Made by a program: the position numbers and the translations under genes
Source of the DNA: JBBUAX01 sp964409535
Lineage (GTDB): Bacteria > Patescibacteriota > Minisyncoccia > UBA6257 > 2-01-FULL-56-20
Length of the DNA: 64,000 bases
Assembly: GCA_964409535.1 (NCBI GenBank)
Contig: CAYPDQ010000002.1
Location: 1 to 64,000, forward strand
Direction: 5' to 3'
The notes under the pieces: model-generated
The model's database searches: none
The model's input: only the letters and a program-made list of their open reading frames with translations
Told to the model about the DNA's origin: nothing
Shown: positions 8,954 through 16,940 of the stretch, piece after piece
Numbering within the stretch: position 1 is the stretch's first letter
Layout of the letters: each line of letters begins with the position of its first letter

Positions 8954-10020
8954 CCGTGGCGGATAACCATCACATCTCCATCCTGAACAACGTACTCCTT
9001 GCCCTCTAAGCGCAGTAGGCCTTTCTCGCGCGCTCTTGCCCAGGAACCGGCTTCCAAAAGTTTCTGCCAGTTCACCACCTCCGCCCGGATGAACTTCCTT
9101 TCAAAATCGGAGTGGATCTCCCCCGCCGCCTGCGGCGCTTTGGTTCCCCGCCTGATAGTCCAGGCGCGGGTCTCGTCCTCACCGGTGGTCAAAAAACTGA
9201 TCAAATCCAAAATCTCGTAGGCCTTTTTTATCAAAGACAACATACCAACATTCTCAAGTATGTTGGTATGTTGTACTTCGGCCAAGTCCGAAACCACATA
9301 ATCCGCGCCCAGCTCTTTTATCTTTTTCTTTAAGTCCTCGCCTACCTCTCCCTCTTTGCCGTTCAAAAGATACAGTTGTTTTTTAGCGGTAAGCAAATTC
9401 AAATCTCTTATTCCACCATTCGCGCGAATTAGAGCAGCGAACTCCGGCGAGGCGGCAAGCACTCCGCCCTTTTCTAACGCGGATTTGATTGTGCGTAACG
9501 CCTCCAATCCTTGAACCGCTTCTTTTTTGCCGCCTTTGGCATCGGACTCCGCTTTGGCAAGACGCTTTTCCACTGTCTCCAAATCCTTAAAAATAAGCTC
9601 CGTATTTATCGTCTCCAAGTCCCGCAGAGGATCCACCGAACTCTCCACATGGACCACGTTCTCGTCCCGAAAAACTCGCAGAACGACAACGATGGCCTGT
9701 GTTTCCCGAATATGGGAAAGGAACTGATTGCCCAAACCCTCGCCCTTGTATGCGCCCTTGACCAAACCGGCGATATCGTAGAACTCCACAACCGCCGGGA
9801 TTTTCCTTGGCCCGCCGAAGCCTTGCGCGGAGGCGGCTTTTGGTAACGATAGCTCGTACAGTTTATCTAACCTTTCGTCCGGCACCGGCACCACTCCCAC
9901 GTTCGGGTCAATCGTGGCGAAAGGATAGTTCGCGGCCAAAACCTGCTGCTTAGTAAGCAAATTGAAAAGCGTGGACTTGCCGACGTTCGGTAGGCCTACT
10001 ATGCCTATTGATAATTTCAT
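8950..10020 (-). CDS. ychF: Redox-regulated ATPase YchF (Obg family)
   Basis: Ribosome-associated P-loop NTPase that hydrolyses ATP. 356 aa with G1 GLPNVGKSTLFN at residues 9-20, DIAGLVKGAYKGEGLGNQFL (G3), a coiled-coil insertion, and the C-terminal TGS domain (TFLTTGEDETRAWTIRRGT...DGDVMVIRHG). Its start codon lies inside one arm of a long inverted repeat (10019-10137), so the leader can fold back on the initiation region. Convergent with recR. Confidence 0.96.
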   Translation of the reverse strand: MKLSIGIVGLPNVGKSTLFNLLTKQQVLAANYPFATIDPNVGVVPVPDERLDKLYELSLPKAASAQGFGGPRKIPAVVEFYDIAGLVKGAYKGEGLGNQFLSHIRETQAIVVVLRVFRDENVVHVESSVDPLRDLETINTELIFKDLETVEKRLAKAESDAKGGKKEAVQGLEALRTIKSALEKGGVLAASPEFAALIRANGGIRDLNLLTAKKQLYLLNGKEGEVGEDLKKKIKELGADYVVSDLAEVQHTNILENVGMLSLIKKAYEILDLISFLTTGEDETRAWTIRRGTKAPQAAGEIHSDFERKFIRAEVVNWQKLLEAGSWARAREKGLLRLEGKEYVVQDGDVMVIRHG

Positions 10021-10137
10021 CCCGTTAGAGACAGGAAACTTTCGTTTCCGTAAGTTATCACGCTAATTCGACTTTGGCTAAATTACTTGTTTGCGGTGCA
10101 ATAGTATGACTCATAAGCTTGCGGTCTCTAACGGGAT
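10019..10137 (-). promoter_or_regulatory. Structured 5' leader of ychF, or a short inverted-repeat element
   Basis: A perfect 14-bp inverted repeat (10019-10032 and 10124-10137) closes a 119-nt region with an inner GGAAAC-TTTC-GTTTCC hairpin (10034-10049). Read on the minus strand, the proximal arm is GTCTCTAACGGGAT, and its last two bases are the first two of the ychF ATG. If transcribed, the arms would hide the initiation region. No known riboswitch class is recognised. The 128-nt gap to the next gene holds nothing else I can identify. Confidence 0.5.
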
Positions 10138-10148
10138 TCATTGAGGGG

Positions 10149-10910
10149 TCAAATTTTCAGGAATTTGCCGACTCTGCGCCACTCCGCCGGTTTCATCAAG
10201 ATGGAGGAACTCAAGTGCCCGCCGCGTTTGCGGAGAATGAGTTTTGCGCCGGTGAGTTTCGCGAACTTGACAACCTCGTTCCAACGCACCGATTCATCGT
10301 CTTTGGCGTGGTAAATGAGGAGTTTCTTGCCGTCAATTTCGCGTGAGCGCGGCAAGGGGTTGTAGAACCTCCCGGATTTCAGCTTTCGAAAGTCCCTGCG
10401 GTTGAAACGGTAGCCGTTGCCGAAACCGAATTGCAGGAATTTTTGAAAGAAATCCATCGGCTCCGCCTTGGACGGCGCGCGCCACTCCACGACCGGGGAC
10501 ACGCAGATCACTTTGCTTACTCTCGGGTCGCGGGAGGCCAGAATCCCTGCCGGCCCGCCGAAACTGCCAGCGATAAGGTATATAGCGGCGGGTTTTACTT
10601 TCATTCTCTTTTTGCCACGCACAGTCAGATATTCAAATCCTCTGGGTAGCTGGTCAATGATGTCCAAAATGTCCCGTTCCAAAGAAAGTTTCAAAAAACT
10701 CCCGTTGCTTTCCCAAGTGCCCCGGTAGCGGGGATAAAAAAACCAAAAGCCCTTCCTGCTCCAAAACCGGAGCATTTCCCTGTGCCGCGGCACCCCAGGC
10801 GCGCCGCTGCAAAAAATAATGACTCTTTGCGGTTTCTTAGAGTTATATCGCGCAGGCGGTAAAAACTCCGCTACAATTTCCTTCTTGAACCGAGTTCGCA
10901 ATATTTCCAT
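10149..10910 (-). CDS. Alpha/beta-hydrolase fold protein
   Basis: 253 aa. A likely nucleophile elbow GSFGG (in LIAGSFGGPAG), a candidate acid Asp in YHAKDDESVRW and a C-terminal His in KRGGHLSSS form the expected triad. An early FCSGAPGVP segment fits the oxyanion region. Substrate unknown. It lies last in a minus-strand run headed by the PD-(D/E)XK gene. No signal peptide, so probably cytoplasmic. Confidence 0.8.
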   Translation of the reverse strand: MEILRTRFKKEIVAEFLPPARYNSKKPQRVIIFCSGAPGVPRHREMLRFWSRKGFWFFYPRYRGTWESNGSFLKLSLERDILDIIDQLPRGFEYLTVRGKKRMKVKPAAIYLIAGSFGGPAGILASRDPRVSKVICVSPVVEWRAPSKAEPMDFFQKFLQFGFGNGYRFNRRDFRKLKSGRFYNPLPRSREIDGKKLLIYHAKDDESVRWNEVVKFAKLTGAKLILRKRGGHLSSSILMKPAEWRRVGKFLKI

Positions 10911-10921
10911 ATCCGTTCAAT

Positions 10922-12181
10922 CTAACCCGCCGGGCCGAGGCGGCGCAACATTTTTCTTTTCTCATCCGGCGAGACGCGCATTCTCTCCACTGCCCGGGCA
11001 AGAACTCTTATCGCCTCGTCGTAGGTCGGCCGGTCAACCGGATACGGAGTCGCATCCTTGCCGCCGAAAGCGAAACTGTAACGCGCCGGATCCTCGTAAG
11101 ACGGCGCAGCGCCATAGATCACCTCGCCCACAAGAGCAAGCGCGCGAATGGTCTTGGGGCCCACCCCTTCTGTGGCCAAGGTCTTCTCGTAGGTCCTCGG
11201 TTTCTCGTCGGTCAGCTTCGCCAATATCTTTTCCAGATAGCGGCTCTGGGAAAAGTTCTCCCGCACCACCGGGTGAGTATGGAATTCCCGCGGAGCGAAC
11301 TCCACCACGGTGAAAAGCTCGCCCTGCTTGCCCGCCGAAGCTTTAGCGAAGGCGGGCCGGTTCTGAAGAGTAATTGTTCTGACCAAGTTGGAGCTGTACT
11401 TGCGGAGAATGGAAATGTCTTTCATCAAACTGCGGTAACCGCCGGAGAGAAGTTCCAAACTGGTGTTCCGGCTCTTGGCGCTCTCCCGCGCGGTCATATT
11501 GAGGGAAGAATGCCTCTCGCCCGCCACTATTGCCGTGTGTGGTTCATTAACAAAATCAAACCTTTTGTTGGAAGCGGCATGCGCCTGCCCCGTACCAAGC
11601 TCGCTTTGGTATGGGGGCTCTTCCACGAGGTCTCTTACGTTTTCCGAATACCAATGATAGCGGCGGGCAGTCGCGGTTTCCGTGTTCATTCCTTGCTGGA
11701 CCACTGCCCAACTGCCGGAGCGGCTGAAGAAAAACGAATGGTGGTAGATCTGATAGCCGTCCTGGATGAGAGCCGAGTCCACTTTGGCCGCCATTCTGGA
11801 GTTGTAAGCCAGATTGCTCACCACCCCTCCGGAAAGAGCTAGGCGCTCGCCCCAATTCCGGATCTCTTCCGGGGTCTTGCGCGAGGTCTTGCCTTTACCA
11901 CCGCAGATAAAAATACCCAGCTCTCTTTCTTCCCCGCGGATGGCCTCCTTAAGCGCTGCGGTCAAAATGGTGGTGAGTCCCGAGGCGTTCCAGTCAAAAG
12001 CCAAGACCGTCCCCAGGGACTGGAACCAGACCGGGTCGGAAATCCTACGGACAAACTCTTCCGGCCCCATCTCCGCAACCAAAACCCGGACAATATCCCG
12101 GCCAAGCTTGACCATGCGTTCGAATAGCCAGCGCGGACAGCGGCCATCGTCCAGCGTGAATGTAGCAACTCCCCGGCGCAT
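10922..12181 (-). CDS. DUF763 family protein
   Basis: 419 aa. The N-terminus MRRGVATFTLDDGRCPRWLF, the block FVRRISDPVWFQSLG and the ELGIFICGGKGKTSRKTPEEI motif are typical of DUF763, a family common in archaea and thermophiles. A helix-hairpin-helix-like GVGPKTIRALALVGEVIYG stretch near the C-terminus suggests DNA contact. The segment AFAKASAGKQ comes from a palindromic repeat (11330-11357) inserted in frame. Function uncertain. The -10-like TAAAAT overlaps the stop of the upstream DoxX-like gene, 9 nt before the ATG. Confidence 0.88.
   Translation of the reverse strand: MRRGVATFTLDDGRCPRWLFERMVKLGRDIVRVLVAEMGPEEFVRRISDPVWFQSLGTVLAFDWNASGLTTILTAALKEAIRGEERELGIFICGGKGKTSRKTPEEIRNWGERLALSGGVVSNLAYNSRMAAKVDSALIQDGYQIYHHSFFFSRSGSWAVVQQGMNTETATARRYHWYSENVRDLVEEPPYQSELGTGQAHAASNKRFDFVNEPHTAIVAGERHSSLNMTARESAKSRNTSLELLSGGYRSLMKDISILRKYSSNLVRTITLQNRPAFAKASAGKQGELFTVVEFAPREFHTHPVVRENFSQSRYLEKILAKLTDEKPRTYEKTLATEGVGPKTIRALALVGEVIYGAAPSYEDPARYSFAFGGKDATPYPVDRPTYDEAIRVLARAVERMRVSPDEKRKMLRRLGPAG
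11330..11357. repeat. In-frame palindromic repeat inside the DUF763 gene
   Basis: GCCCGCC (11330-11336) and GGCGGGC (11351-11357) flank a 14-nt core. On the coding strand it encodes PAFAKASAGKQ, a peptide foreign to the family and lying in a loop region. Confidence 0.7.
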
Positions 12182-12193
12182 CGCAGGGGTATT

Positions 12194-12538
12194 TTACTCC
12201 TTATTCAGGAAGTAAAGCGACAGCGCCGCAAGGGCAAGGCCCACGTCCCGGAAAACGATGTCCAAAAGCGCGAGGTTGAAAACGGTTATCGCCGCGAGGT
12301 TCAAAAACGCTAAAGCGGCCGCCCACTTGAGCCATCTTCCCCAAACGAGCCACGCCGCGAGAACTATCTCAAAAACGGCGTGGGTATACAAAAATACCTG
12401 CGTCTGCGCGCCGAGGATGTTTTTAACAAAAAGCGGGATGTAGCCGATCCAGTTCGTAGGCGTGAGGAGCATCGCGATGCCCGCGTAAGCGAAGACAAAA
12501 GCCAGACCCAAACGCAATGTGGTTTGAGCGAACCTCAT
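12194..12538 (-). CDS. DoxX-like small membrane protein
   Basis: 114 aa with four predicted membrane helices (about 8-25, 45-63, 68-85, 90-110). The pattern LGLAFVFAYAGIAMLLTP...WIGYIP and the HAVFEIVLAAWLVWGRW segment fit the DoxX/SURF4-like fold. Its ATG overlaps the end of the PEBP gene by 4 nt, so the two are coupled. A second DoxX-like protein is encoded at 40680. Confidence 0.7.
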   Translation of the reverse strand: MRFAQTTLRLGLAFVFAYAGIAMLLTPTNWIGYIPLFVKNILGAQTQVFLYTHAVFEIVLAAWLVWGRWLKWAAALAFLNLAAITVFNLALLDIVFRDVGLALAALSLYFLNKE

Positions 12539-13056
12539 CTTTGGTAAGTCCCCATCAATTCCGCCTCGGCGATGACGTGGCCATTCATCGCGTCTCTCAA
12601 CTCATTTACGTTCGCATCCGAACCCAGGTCCAAAATCGTATCCAGAGCGTAGAGTTTAAAGTAGTAGCGATGCGCCCGGCCCGCCGGTGGACAAGGACCG
12701 CCGTAGCCGCCGCGCCCGAAACTCGTTTCGCCTTCCACGCTTTGTGGCGGCACGCTCCCTTCTCCGATGGCGGCGGTCTGCGGAGGAATGTTCCACGCCG
12801 TCCAGTGGGTGAAAGTTCCGCCGGGCGCGTCCGGGTCGTCCACGATCAAAACCAAACTCGCCGCCTCCGCCGGGACGTCCTGGACGCGGAGTTCCGGATT
12901 CACGTCGCCGCCGTCGCAGGTGAACTTGACCGGAATTCCCTCTCCCTCGCCGAAACTTGGACTGGTCAAAATCATTTTGCTTCTAATTAGCATCGCCGCG
13001 CCGACCAAGAGCGCGATCAAAGCCGCCAAGGTAAGTATAATCCGTAACCACCTCAT
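12535..13056 (-). CDS. YbhB/YbcL-type PEBP family protein, membrane anchored
   Basis: 173 aa. An N-terminal hydrophobic helix (about 5-22) anchors or exports it. The phosphatidylethanolamine-binding fold then follows, with VIVDDPDAPGGTFTHWTAWNIP and GYGGPCPPAGRAHRYYFKLYALD, the two hallmark ligand-pocket motifs. The family's ligand in bacteria is unsettled. ATGA overlap with the gene before it; 4-nt overlap with the DoxX-like gene after it. Confidence 0.9.
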   Translation of the reverse strand: MRWLRIILTLAALIALLVGAAMLIRSKMILTSPSFGEGEGIPVKFTCDGGDVNPELRVQDVPAEAASLVLIVDDPDAPGGTFTHWTAWNIPPQTAAIGEGSVPPQSVEGETSFGRGGYGGPCPPAGRAHRYYFKLYALDTILDLGSDANVNELRDAMNGHVIAEAELMGTYQR

Positions 13057-13448
13057 TTTCTACGCGGGGTAAACCACTTGGACTTTTTCATCCTCCTTTG
13101 CATAGCCGACTTCTTTTCGGCCACGGTTTCCAGGTAATTGGCGTACTCCTGCCGCATAAGCCCAAGCGCATTTTCACTGCGGGGCTTCGTCCTCCCGGGA
13201 TAGCGCCAAGCGCTTATTATTTTACGCTTGCTCCCGACGTCCTGGTACATCACCCAAATCTCGTGTTTGCCGTTGCCAGCGGGCTGCATCGAGGCCCAGG
13301 TTTTGGGCGCGATCCCCTCCTCCGTCCGCGCGGGCGAGTGCAAAACCCGCCGCACCCGCGCCTCGGAGAGCCGATAGAAACCCATCTTCTCCCGGCTGTG
13401 CCAGGTCCAGTGGATGGTTTTGGGCTTATGAATGACGACTATTGACAT
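13053..13448 (-). CDS. Hypothetical protein, DUF4258/BrnT-like
   Basis: 131 aa. The motif WHSREKMGFYRLSEARVRRVL followed by beta strands HEIWVMYQD and RKIISAWRYPGR resembles the DUF4258/BrnT type of small RNase-like fold. The C-terminal tail is basic. The ATG at 13448 overlaps the upstream stop as TGATG. Its GC content is back to the genomic level, unlike the two AT-rich genes before it. Identity is tentative. Confidence 0.6.
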   Translation of the reverse strand: MSIVVIHKPKTIHWTWHSREKMGFYRLSEARVRRVLHSPARTEEGIAPKTWASMQPAGNGKHEIWVMYQDVGSKRKIISAWRYPGRTKPRSENALGLMRQEYANYLETVAEKKSAMQRRMKKSKWFTPRRK

Positions 13449-14278
13449 CAATGGATTTCACAAATCAGTTGCGCACGCTTCAAATATACCTCCCACTCTC
13501 GTTTTGCTATATCTATATCCCTCTCAAGAATTCTGTTGTGCCGATATTCACTGCCGCACACCCTTGCAGAAAAGTACCAGATGCCCATATTGGATTTTTC
13601 CGGATTATTGCTGTGATCCACAATAAACCGTGCCACGTCTTTATCTGTTTTAGTAGTATTGTTCAGCATTTTGACTGTCCGTCGCACCCATATATCTATG
13701 GGCTGTAACAAAAATCTATGTTCTAGGCTAAACTTTTCAGTATTGATATCCGTAATTTCCTTTAAGTCGCGTAAGAAAAAAGAAGATATTTTCGGGCCAA
13801 CCCCCCGAATATTTTTCACAAATTCAAACGCTACTTGGACTTCCCCTTGTTGCAACGAATCTTGCGTTGTTTTCACTAAGTTAGCTTTGTTACCCTCACG
13901 CAATTGTCGCAATAGCGACTTTGAATGTGGCGATTTTGCACTTGGATTAAGCGGTTGTCGATCAAGATTTAGTCTTTCATCTCCAAGTTTGTCTTTAAAA
14001 GATTTCCATAATTCTTCTTCTGTAATACTATCAATCCTGCCTTCCTTTAAAGCATTGCCTTCCTTCACGGCATCAACGGCAGCGTGGGTATAGTTGGGGC
14101 TCCTTCCCTGCCTCTCAAATGCATATCCGTTCAAGAAAAAAGCGGCGGCTTGCCACGGTTCCTTGCACTCTCCATATTCTTCCCAGTTAGGCCACAAAAT
14201 AGTTTGACAATAAACCCCGCCGACTTCTTCAAAAAACTTCATCCAGTGTTTTACCAAATCCAAGCGGACTATTTCCAT
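13448..14278 (-). CDS. HhH-GPD-like DNA glycosylase/AP lyase
   Basis: 276 aa. Helix-hairpin-helix NIRGVGPKISSFFLRDL (residues 156-172) puts Lys163 where EndoIII/OGG1-type bifunctional glycosylases have the catalytic Lys. Asp195 in QPIDIWVRRTV aligns with the catalytic Asp. The N-terminal half is not recognised. The gene is clearly AT-richer than the surrounding genes and overlaps the PD-(D/E)XK gene by 10 nt, forming a two-gene cassette. Base or modification specificity cannot be read from the sequence. Confidence 0.65.
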   Translation of the reverse strand: MEIVRLDLVKHWMKFFEEVGGVYCQTILWPNWEEYGECKEPWQAAAFFLNGYAFERQGRSPNYTHAAVDAVKEGNALKEGRIDSITEEELWKSFKDKLGDERLNLDRQPLNPSAKSPHSKSLLRQLREGNKANLVKTTQDSLQQGEVQVAFEFVKNIRGVGPKISSFFLRDLKEITDINTEKFSLEHRFLLQPIDIWVRRTVKMLNNTTKTDKDVARFIVDHSNNPEKSNMGIWYFSARVCGSEYRHNRILERDIDIAKREWEVYLKRAQLICEIH

Positions 14279-15030
14279 TTCTCAATTTTCCTTATCATTT
14301 TCTCAAATTTTTCCGTGGGCATGTATTTCGATCTGCTCCGATTAGCCTCGGCATCAAATTCTAAATTACCGGACAGCAAAACAAAGTTTTCCTTATTGGG
14401 CAACCCACTATTCCTAATAAAGTCTTTTTCGTAATCCTCTACCTTATATTTTGAACGCCTACGGTGAGCTGCCGATACAGATGGCAACAATAGAAAATAC
14501 TGGCTCTTACTAATTCTGTGCGTCTGGCAATGCTTCTCAATTTGTTTCCTAAAATCGCTAATCGCCTTGTCCTGATCATACCCTCCTCTCTCTCCTCGTC
14601 GGAACTTACGTCTAACTTTCTTGATATTCTCTCTGGTAAAAACGCCTTGCATCCATCCTATTTTCGCCTTTGTCTCTACGATTGCTATCGTTCTACCATC
14701 TTTTTCTACCCTAACGTCAGGAACTGTTTTCTCTTTCTGACGCCGTAGGTAAATTTCCCACCCTAGATTTTTAACTTTGGAGTAGTGGTAGAAAATCCTA
14801 GCTATCAAAAACTCCATTTCTGAAGTTACAGGGTTATGATAAGCGGATTCGAATACATCTTTCTCCTTAAATGTATCTTTTACCGATTGCTCTGACGTGT
14901 ATAACTCTCCTATATAATCCAGTAGAAGCTTCGTTGCCTTTTTTCTGCTTGAAAGTAAATTGGCAATATACTTCGCTTTTCCATCCAACCATAAATAGTA
15001 CTCTCTTTTAATTTTGGAAAGTTTCTTCAT
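14269..15030 (-). CDS. PD-(D/E)XK-type nuclease-like protein
   Basis: 253 aa. Core motif: Glu71/Glu73 in TSEMEFLIARIF, then P104-D105 and E119-T120-K121 (TVPDVRVEKDGRTIAIVETKAK), the spacing of a PD-(D/E)XK active site. The C-terminal half is basic. First gene of an AT-rich pair with the HhH-GPD-like gene. No methyltransferase or specificity subunit is nearby, so it is not a standard restriction-modification locus. It may be a restriction- or repair-like nuclease; the role is inferred. Confidence 0.65.
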   Translation of the reverse strand: MKKLSKIKREYYLWLDGKAKYIANLLSSRKKATKLLLDYIGELYTSEQSVKDTFKEKDVFESAYHNPVTSEMEFLIARIFYHYSKVKNLGWEIYLRRQKEKTVPDVRVEKDGRTIAIVETKAKIGWMQGVFTRENIKKVRRKFRRGERGGYDQDKAISDFRKQIEKHCQTHRISKSQYFLLLPSVSAAHRRRSKYKVEDYEKDFIRNSGLPNKENFVLLSGNLEFDAEANRSRSKYMPTEKFEKMIRKIEKWK

Positions 15031-15154
15031 TGCTTACGCTTCTAACGATAGGCAGGGCAGGCAGAAATGCAAGGAAATCACTGTTAATAACTTGATTGGC
15101 CTGTGGCTTGACAAAATGTCCTTGGTTGATCTATGCTTTTGGCATAATCACTAG

Positions 15155-15192
15155 GAAAAAGCACGGCTCGGGGTCTCGTTCCCAAGCGGTGT
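15155..15192 (-). terminator. Intrinsic terminator of the Cas4/RecB-like nuclease gene
   Basis: On the minus strand a GC-rich imperfect hairpin (CACCGCTTGGG with CCCCGAGCCGTG) is followed by CTTTTTCC. It sits just after the stop at 15197. The rest of the 15031-15196 gap holds a possible plus-strand promoter (TTGGTT, then CATAAT near 15141) with no gene that I can assign. Confidence 0.6.
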
Positions 15193-15196
15193 TTTT

Positions 15197-15889
15197 TTAT
15201 TTCTTGGATACCAAAACCGCATTCTTGCGGTACTCGCAGTATTCGCAGTCCGAAGACGGTTCCGGCACTGCATCTCCATCCAAAACCTTCCGCGCTTTTT
15301 CCAAAACGCCCGGCACCCAGGAGGGGTCGCCCTTCAAGGGCTCCACGAAAATGTCGAAGGTCAGATTTGGCCTGCCCTCACCGTTGGAAAAGCCGTCTTT
15401 TTTGTCCACCCGCGCAAAGACGAAGTAGCCAGTGTCGGAGACCGGATACTCGTTCTGCCGCAACAGCCACTGATATATCTCCATCTGCCGCGGATAGGAC
15501 TCGTGGACTTTGTGTTCATTCGCGCCCGTGGCCTTGTAGTCCACGACGATTAGCTCGCCTTTGGGATTTACCCAGACGTCGTCCACCGCGCCGTAGACCA
15601 GAAAGTCCGTCGGCTTGTGATGGAACTGCACGCCGGTGAAATTGTGCCGCCATTTATTCAGTTTCTCCGATCTGTACGGAACCGCGTCCACTCCGGCTTC
15701 AACCATTATCGGGTGCGGCTTGCCTTTTTCGCGGTAAACGTCAAACTCCTGCTTCAGGATGTAGTCAATCGCGGTGTTTATGGTATAGGGCGCGGGCGGC
15801 GGGCGCTTGACTCCGTGCTTCACGTCCAGCCAAAAGCAGCGCGGGCAATCCAAGTATAGTTCAATTTTGGAACGGGAGAGTTTGGTCAT
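15197..15889 (-). CDS. Cas4/RecB-like PD-(D/E)XK nuclease
   Basis: 230 aa. Active site GAVDDVWVNPKGELIVVDYKAT with the downstream RQMEIYQWLL (QxxxY) motif of RecB-family nucleases. Cys pairs at the N-terminus (LDCPRCFWLD) and C-terminus (DCEYCEYR) could hold a 4Fe-4S cluster, as in Cas4 and AddB. No cas genes or CRISPR array are in the window, so a repair role is more likely. Start overlaps the transporter stop by 4 nt. Confidence 0.85.
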   Translation of the reverse strand: MTKLSRSKIELYLDCPRCFWLDVKHGVKRPPPAPYTINTAIDYILKQEFDVYREKGKPHPIMVEAGVDAVPYRSEKLNKWRHNFTGVQFHHKPTDFLVYGAVDDVWVNPKGELIVVDYKATGANEHKVHESYPRQMEIYQWLLRQNEYPVSDTGYFVFARVDKKDGFSNGEGRPNLTFDIFVEPLKGDPSWVPGVLEKARKVLDGDAVPEPSSDCEYCEYRKNAVLVSKK

Positions 15890-16914
15890 CCTGCAATCTC
15901 TCTCTTCAAAATCAGTGCGGAATATATGTCAAACAGGGCAAAAAGCGCGGAGAGAACGAGCGGCCCGGCGAGGAAACCGATCGGGCCCATAAGCGAGAGC
16001 CCGCCCAAAACGGAGAGAAGTATGAGGAAGGGGTGAATATGCGATCCGCGTTTTATAAGCTGCGGCGCGAGGAAGTTGTCCAAGAGGCCGACCGCGAGCG
16101 CGCCCCAGATAAGGAGCCCCAGCGCCGCCGCCGACTTCGCAACGAGGAGAAGATAGATGACCGCCGGCACGACGACGAGAGACGTGCCTACGGTCGGGAC
16201 GAGCGCCGCAAACACGGTAACCGAACCCCAAAACGCCGGATTAGGCACGCCGAAAATCCAAAAACCGATTCCGGCTATGATACCCTGTAGCACCGCTATA
16301 AGAAGAGTGCCTTTCACGACCGAATTGATCGTTGCCGTAAGCCGCTGCCAGATGAGTTCGGAGTATTTCTGCGACAAGGGCATAAGCGCAACCAGACGCG
16401 CCTCAAATTTTTCACCGTCCTTCAGAAGATAATAAAGCCCCAAGAGGCCCAAAAGCAGAGTGATGAAAACTTGGGCCAGACCGGTGAAGAAAACCGCGAT
16501 GTTCTGCAAAAGCCAGGAGACGAACTGCCGCAAATATTCCCCGAAACTCACCGATATCCCCGGCAGCGCTCCCTGGAAGTAGTTCTCCAGGCGCTGCAGC
16601 GTCCCGCCGACGCCGTTTCTGCCTCCCAAAAGGTCCAAATACAGCCCGGTCGCTTCTTCAAATATCTGCAGGCCGAAGATCATAAGCGGAGTGAACACTA
16701 TTACGACCACGAGGAGAACGACGATAAGCGCGGAGACGCCCTCCCAGCCGCCAAGCCAGCTTTTCAGCCGCACGTACACCGGTTTCATCACCACCGCAAA
16801 AACGGCGGCGAGAATCAAGGCGCTCAAGTACGGCAGAAAAACGAAAATCGCAAGAACCAAGAAAAGCGCGAGTAAAAGAAGAAAGAAATTCGTCTCCAAG
16901 CGGTTCGTGTCCAC
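15886..16914 (-). CDS. AI-2E family transporter (PerM/YdiK type)
   Basis: 342 aa, about eight membrane helices: two N-terminal pairs, a soluble segment (about 105-150), then a C-terminal bundle with LGLLGLYYLLKDGEKFEARL and the conserved GILAG-like segment IIAGIGFWIFGVPNPAFWG. The family exports AI-2 or acts as a Na+/H+ exchanger; substrate not assignable. The GTG start is preceded at 6 nt by TATGAT (16921-16926), suggesting a leaderless message. Confidence 0.88.
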   Translation of the reverse strand: MDTNRLETNFFLLLLALFLVLAIFVFLPYLSALILAAVFAVVMKPVYVRLKSWLGGWEGVSALIVVLLVVVIVFTPLMIFGLQIFEEATGLYLDLLGGRNGVGGTLQRLENYFQGALPGISVSFGEYLRQFVSWLLQNIAVFFTGLAQVFITLLLGLLGLYYLLKDGEKFEARLVALMPLSQKYSELIWQRLTATINSVVKGTLLIAVLQGIIAGIGFWIFGVPNPAFWGSVTVFAALVPTVGTSLVVVPAVIYLLLVAKSAAALGLLIWGALAVGLLDNFLAPQLIKRGSHIHPFLILLSVLGGLSLMGPIGFLAGPLVLSALFALFDIYSALILKREIAG

Positions 16915-16920
16915 TTTTAT

Positions 16921-16926
16921 ATCATA
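16921..16926 (-). promoter_or_regulatory. -10 box of the AI-2E transporter gene
   Basis: TATGAT on the minus strand, 6 nt (ATAAAA) before the GTG at 16914; a leaderless arrangement. Confidence 0.6.
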
Positions 16927-16940
16927 CCACCTACTACCTA

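Noticed and set aside
14269..15030. A complete type II restriction-modification system
   Set aside because: No DNA methyltransferase or its motifs are encoded nearby.
15108..15196. A plus-strand small RNA gene with promoter near 15122 and a T7 tract at 15192
   Set aside because: The hairpin and T tract are better explained as the minus-strand terminator plus the end of the nuclease gene; no conserved RNA is recognised.
15197..15889. Cas4 as part of a CRISPR-Cas locus
   Set aside because: No repeat-spacer array and no other cas gene was found in the window.
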